Shown here one piece after another: positions 5,463 through 7,115 of a stretch of DNA of 7,115 nt (positions are counted from its first letter, which is position 1; the number at the start of each line of letters is the position of its first letter). The position numbers and the translations under genes were made by a program. Source of the DNA: Pararoseomonas sp. SCSIO 73927 (GTDB lineage: Bacteria; Pseudomonadota; Alphaproteobacteria; Acetobacterales; Acetobacteraceae). Location: NCBI RefSeq assembly GCF_037040815.1, contig NZ_CP146235.1:1-7115 (forward strand). The letters are read 5' to 3'. A model generated the notes under the pieces. That model worked only from the letters and a program-made list of their open reading frames with translations. It was not told the DNA's origin and ran no database searches.

Positions 5463-5611
5463 GGGCGGTCAGTCTCTTGGGGGTCCGTGGTCGTCCGGGT
5501 AGACGGGCCCGGACAGGCTGCAGCTTGTCCCTGGATGACCGGGGCTGACCAGGGGTGGACGGGTTGCCATAGGTGAAGGTGCCGGGCCGGTGGTGCGGCT
5601 ACGCCTCGTCC
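5463..5611. promoter_or_regulatory. Control region upstream of HTH/coiled-coil gene
   Basis: This stretch holds GTCCGGG/CCCGGAC (5493-5499 and 5508-5514; 7-bp arms, 8-nt spacer), the 20-bp dyad at 5511-5530, and a looser CCTGG/CCAGG pair (5531-5553) that includes a TGACC direct repeat. No convincing -10/-35 pair is seen for the minus-strand gene starting at 5462. The density of palindromes points to an autoregulated promoter, as is usual for HTH plasmid maintenance proteins. Confidence 0.4.
5511..5530. promoter_or_regulatory. 20-bp operator-like dyad
   Basis: GGACAGGCTGCAGCTTGTCC is symmetric at 18 of 20 positions; only one base pair (bases 6 and 15) breaks the symmetry. Its centre GCTGCAGC is itself a palindrome. 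It lies 49-68 bp upstream of the HTH/coiled-coil gene's ATG, where a dimeric repressor would cover the promoter. Binding by that protein is inferred from position. Confidence 0.45.
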
Positions 5612-5821
5612 ATGGACCGCGTCCGCTTCCCGAACCGCGATCAGGATCTGGCCCGCCTCCTGGCATCGGAGGCGGCGGTGGCGCGGTCGTGGGCGCTGCT
5701 GGCGCTGCCCGTCTACCCCTTCCTGCCAGGGCGGCGGGGAGAGGCACCTACGGGGCTGGCGCCTACTCGAACAGGTCGGAGGCGGGAGCCTTGCCGGTCA
5801 TGTGGGTCAGCCGACGCTTGA
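5612..5821 (+). CDS. Doubtful small ORF, plus strand
   Basis: This is a 69-aa frame (82 aa from a GTG at 5573) that begins MDRVRFPNRDQDLARLLASE and includes a hydrophobic stretch WALLALPVYPF. Third codon positions are almost all G or C through the first 45 codons, as in real genes here, but codon use deteriorates where it runs into the 3' end of the minus-strand RepL-like gene (59-bp antisense overlap). There is no Shine-Dalgarno or promoter at the start and the family is not recognised. It is the only sizeable frame in the 300-bp gap at 5463-5762, which otherwise holds regulatory palindromes. Confidence 0.25.
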   Translation: MDRVRFPNRDQDLARLLASEAAVARSWALLALPVYPFLPGRRGEAPTGLAPTRTGRRREPCRSCGSADA

Positions 5822-6209
5822 GGCCAGGGTTCGCCTTCTCGCTTATCAGCGTCTTCGTGCGGAAGCCGCAGAACCGCTTATGGTCCTCGTAGGTCTTCCA
5901 GATTTCCCCGTCGTTCAGGATGTAGACGTTCGCGGTGCCCAGCTTGGCGATGGTCAGGGCGCCGTTCTGTTCCAGGTATTTCGCGGCGCGGATGATGGAT
6001 CGCTCCGAACACTCCAGTTCCTCGGCCAGCACGTCTACGGTGCAGGCCAGGGCGTTGTCGTGGCCGCAATGGCGGGCGAGGAACACCCAGAGTTTCGCCA
6101 CGGTGGGCCCGCCCTTCAGGGTGACTAACTGACCGATCCGGTCCCACCCCCGGTCATAGACCTTCGTGAAGCGCGGACCCTTGGGGGCCTCTTCCGTGGT
6201 CGCGCTCAT
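5763..6209 (-). CDS. Winged-helix replication initiator-like protein (RepL-like)
   Basis: This is a 148-aa protein. Residues 14-40 (FTKVYDRGWDRIGQLVTLKGG...) and 41-100 form a winged helix: KLWVFLARHCGHDNALACTV, then VDVLAEELECSERSIIRAAKYLEQNGAL as the HTH with its recognition helix, then a wing TANVYILNDGEIWKTYE. This layout, a 'VY' start, an HTH and then 'YILN.EIWK', matches RepL-like or related small plasmid replication proteins. These bind repeats at the origin and recruit host factors. The C-terminal 40 residues are basic (KRFCGFRTKT, LKRRLTHM). I chose ATG 6209 over an in-frame TTG at 6230; an AGGGA lies 11 nt upstream. It follows its own promoter and a repeat array with a DnaA box. A transcription regulator with the same fold is the alternative. 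Confidence 0.8.
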   Translation of the reverse strand: MSATTEEAPKGPRFTKVYDRGWDRIGQLVTLKGGPTVAKLWVFLARHCGHDNALACTVDVLAEELECSERSIIRAAKYLEQNGALTIAKLGTANVYILNDGEIWKTYEDHKRFCGFRTKTLISEKANPGLKRRLTHMTGKAPASDLFE

Positions 6210-6210
6210 G

Positions 6211-6326
6211 GTGTCCGGTATCCCTGCCAAAACTGTCTAGGCTTTGGACAGTAGGTGTCGTGGTTCTGGACGTCAAAGGTGACACTCTAGGTGTCATGGA
6301 TAGGTGACACCCAGAGTGTCCGGTAT
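6211..6326. repeat. Iteron-like repeats upstream of RepL-like gene
   Basis: Two adjacent 25-bp units, 6277-6301 and 6302-6326, agree at 18 of 25 positions. Both begin AGGTGACAC and contain the dyad GACAC-N5-GTGTC (6281-6295 and 6306-6320). Further AGGTGTC half-sites occur at 6253 and 6289, giving spacings of 24, 12 and 13 bp. An 11-bp direct repeat GTGTCCGGTAT occurs at 6211-6221 and 6316-6326. ACTGTC/GACAGT (6232-6237, 6247-6252) forms a further dyad. The array fits iterons plus operator for the adjacent initiator. Confidence 0.6.
6248..6276 (-). promoter_or_regulatory. Promoter of RepL-like gene
   Basis: On the minus strand TTGACG (6276-6271, five of six -35 bases) is followed by exactly 17 nt and TACTGT (6253-6248, three of six -10 bases). 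Transcription would begin near 6241, leaving a leader of about 30 nt before the ATG at 6209. The -10 overlaps the ACTGTC/GACAGT dyad, and the repeats continue on both sides, so the protein could repress its own transcription. Confidence 0.5.
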
Positions 6327-6395
6327 GCCTCCAGCAAGCGCCTGAAATTGGCCCGTTTCCGGTTCCGCCCTTCTCTCTGTCTTCAGAGGGGGGAC

Positions 6396-6404
6396 TTATC
6401 CACG
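6396..6404 (+). other. DnaA box
   Basis: TTATCCACG matches the DnaA consensus TTATNCACA at eight of nine positions, in a gene-free region beside repeats and a replication-initiator-like gene. By contrast, TTATCCCGC at 3479 lies inside a gene and matches less well. Context makes it credible; binding is inferred. Confidence 0.5.
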
Positions 6405-6512
6405 CCCCGGCAAGCGGCCCTTCTACGGCAAGCGCGGCCGGGGGGTGGGTAAGTCACAAGGCGATCGCGCGCCGCGTTCTCGAACGGGTGGAAGGGGTGG
6501 AGCGGCCCACCT

Positions 6513-6540
6513 CTCGACTCACGGTCCCGTGTGCTAGACT
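6513..6540 (+). promoter_or_regulatory. Promoter of 60-aa gene, extended -10, probably leaderless
   Basis: TCGACT (6513-6518) is followed by 16 nt and TAGACT (6535-6540), preceded by TGC to give an extended -10. Only seven bases lie between the -10 and the ATG at 6548, so the transcript would begin at or next to the start codon, in line with the absence of a Shine-Dalgarno. Confidence 0.45.
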
Positions 6541-6547
6541 GGCGGCG

Positions 6548-6730
6548 ATGCCCACCCCCACCTCCTTCCGCATCTACGTTCTCGGATCGAACGGGAAGGT
6601 TCAGGTTGGGGAGAACGTGCTGTGTGCTGACGATGCGGCGGCCCTGGAAGCAGCGCGGAAAATCCTGGCCGGGGTAGGTAAGGCAGAGGTGTGGTGCGGT
6701 GCCCGGCTGGTGGGATTGGTGACGGGCTAG
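6548..6730 (+). CDS. Short conserved hypothetical protein (YVLG...EVWxGARLV type)
   Basis: This is a 60-aa protein. A beta strand at residues 7-12 (FRIYVLG), 'NGKVQVGENVLCADDAAALEAARKIL' (residues 15-40), and a C-terminal EVWCGARLVGLV (47-58) reproduce the pattern of short alphaproteobacterial proteins with strand, acidic turn, helix and 'VEVW.GARLVG'. Their function is unknown. I chose ATG 6548 because homologous-looking sequence starts there and a promoter sits directly before it; the frame remains open upstream to 6488 without features. It converges with the gene at 6727-7008 and both stop codons lie within one CTAG. Confidence 0.75.
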   Translation: MPTPTSFRIYVLGSNGKVQVGENVLCADDAAALEAARKILAGVGKAEVWCGARLVGLVTG

Positions 6731-7008
6731 CCCTCGGCCACCCCCGTCACGGGCGGATATACCCGCTCTCCGCGCGGAATGAGGAGGATGTGATAGGCCA
6801 TGACCGCACGGGTCAGCATATCCAGCAGGTCCGGCAGGTGAGCCTCGGGGTCATCGCGCAGCAGCCCCGGATCAAGCCGCCATGTGAGGGCGATGCGGCC
6901 CTTCTCGTCCTCCACGTTCAGCGTCCAGCCCTCGTCACCCTGCCGGGCTACCGCCCGTAGAACTTCCTCGTCCCGGAAGAAGGGCAGATCGTGGGTCGAA
7001 CGGGACAT
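6727..7008 (-). CDS. Hypothetical protein, 93 aa
   Basis: This is a 93-aa protein of unknown family. Residues 10-32 are mixed and charged (FFRDEEVLRAVARQGDEGWTLN). Residues 28-45 alternate like beta strands (WTLNVEDEKGRIALTWRLD), residues 58-72 form a helix (LPDLLDMLTRAVMAYHILLI), and a short basic tail follows. It is small, acidic and soluble, with no catalytic motif or membrane segment. The ATG at 7008 has no Shine-Dalgarno. A TTGACG lies upstream at 7048-7053 (minus), but no good -10 follows at the usual distance. Codon use is GC-rich in the third position, like the other genes here. Confidence 0.65.
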   Translation of the reverse strand: MSRSTHDLPFFRDEEVLRAVARQGDEGWTLNVEDEKGRIALTWRLDPGLLRDDPEAHLPDLLDMLTRAVMAYHILLIPRGERVYPPVTGVAEG

Positions 7009-7062
7009 TCGCGGGGAGTAGCGCCCAGCGCGGGGGTTAGTTCGTGATCGTCAATGAGGGGT

Positions 7063-7097
7063 GGGGCGGGCCATCCCGCATCTAGGCGGCCCGCCCC
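7063..7097. terminator. Strong hairpin, 10-bp arms
   Basis: GGGGCGGGCC (7063-7072) and GGCCCGCCCC (7088-7097) are perfect 10-bp GC-only arms around a 15-nt loop. No T-run follows on either strand, so it is not a textbook intrinsic terminator. On a circle it would lie about 40 bases from the junction hairpin, giving two tandem stems between the main operon's end and the gene at 7008. A role in termination, replication arrest or single-strand origin function is possible. Confidence 0.45.
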
Positions 7098-7115
7098 TGG
7101 CGCCCCCTGCGGCCG

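Larger units (their letters stand above)
6231..6480. other. Candidate plasmid replication origin (oriV)
   Basis: This roughly 250-bp gene-free stretch joins the iteron-like array (6232-6326) to a DnaA-box match TTATCCACG (6396-6404, eight of nine bases of TTATNCACA). A 7-bp inverted repeat CCCCGGC/GCCGGGG (6405-6411, 6437-6443) starts right after the box. GCAAGCG occurs three times (6334, 6410, 6428). There is no clear AT-rich unwinding element, which weakens the case slightly. Iterons plus a DnaA box beside an initiator gene is the classical theta-origin arrangement. Confidence 0.55.

Noticed and set aside
6210..6230. TTG start extending the RepL-like protein by 7 residues
   Set aside because: No ribosome binding site precedes the TTG, and the ATG at 6209 has an AGGGA upstream.
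6548..7008. Toxin-antitoxin pair
   Set aside because: The two short genes converge rather than forming an operon, and neither shows a known toxin or antitoxin motif.
1..7115. CRISPR array, tRNA, rRNA or insertion sequence
   Set aside because: No regularly spaced repeats of 25-40 bp with spacers, no cloverleaf or rRNA sequence, and no DDE transposase or terminal inverted repeats were seen.

Overview
The window looks like a small, GC-rich (roughly 70% by eye) mobile replicon, probably a complete cryptic plasmid of an alphaproteobacterium of the Acetobacteraceae/Azospirillum/Methylobacterium type. This rests on base composition, GC-rich third codon positions, and proteins typical of those groups' accessory replicons (DUF5681, DUF3102-like and AlpA-like HTH proteins, and a short 'YVLG...EVW.GARLVGLV' protein). 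There is no chromosomal housekeeping gene, rRNA or tRNA. If the ends are joined, a perfect 9-bp hairpin forms across the junction (7103-7111 with 8-16), just after the stop of the last gene of the main operon. That suggests a closed circle of about 7.1 kb.

Layout. Positions 24-3956 (minus strand) hold one tightly packed operon, read right to left: an AlpA/MerR-like HTH protein (3956-3726), a DUF3102-like protein (3723-2878), a possible 73-aa bridging ORF (2878-2657), a small HUH-type replication protein (2666-2187), a DUF5681 protein (2194-1700), a 147-aa unknown (1703-1260), a 164-aa protein with an SLVDDPAN motif known from phage prohead-protease-like proteins (1247-753), and a 234-aa coiled-coil protein (728-24). 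Genes overlap by a few bases or are preceded by good Shine-Dalgarno sequences. Positions 3957-4098 are an AT-rich control region with nested inverted repeats.

Positions 4099-5462 (minus) carry a serine recombinase and, upstream of it, an HTH plus coiled-coil protein. A 34-bp dyad with a central GT dinucleotide lies on the -35 box of the recombinase promoter and is a candidate recombination site. Positions 5463-5762 are an intergenic control region with a 20-bp operator-like dyad and a doubtful small plus-strand ORF. Positions 5763-6209 (minus) encode a winged-helix, RepL-like protein. Upstream of it (6210-6480) is a candidate origin: two 25-bp tandem repeats, more GTGTC/GACAC half-sites, a promoter and a DnaA box. 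The right end has two short unknown genes (6548-6730 plus; 7008-6727 minus) that converge inside one CTAG, then a strong hairpin (7063-7097).

How it may work together (inference): the winged-helix protein and its repeats would give theta-like replication. The HUH protein could provide a second, rolling-circle mode or a DNA-transfer function, and it sits in one operon with phage-flavoured genes. The recombinase would resolve multimers or integrate the element, and the HTH proteins would regulate or stabilise it. A replicon with two replication proteins and a miniature set of packaging-like genes, but no terminase large subunit, portal or capsid gene, is the most unusual aspect of the window.
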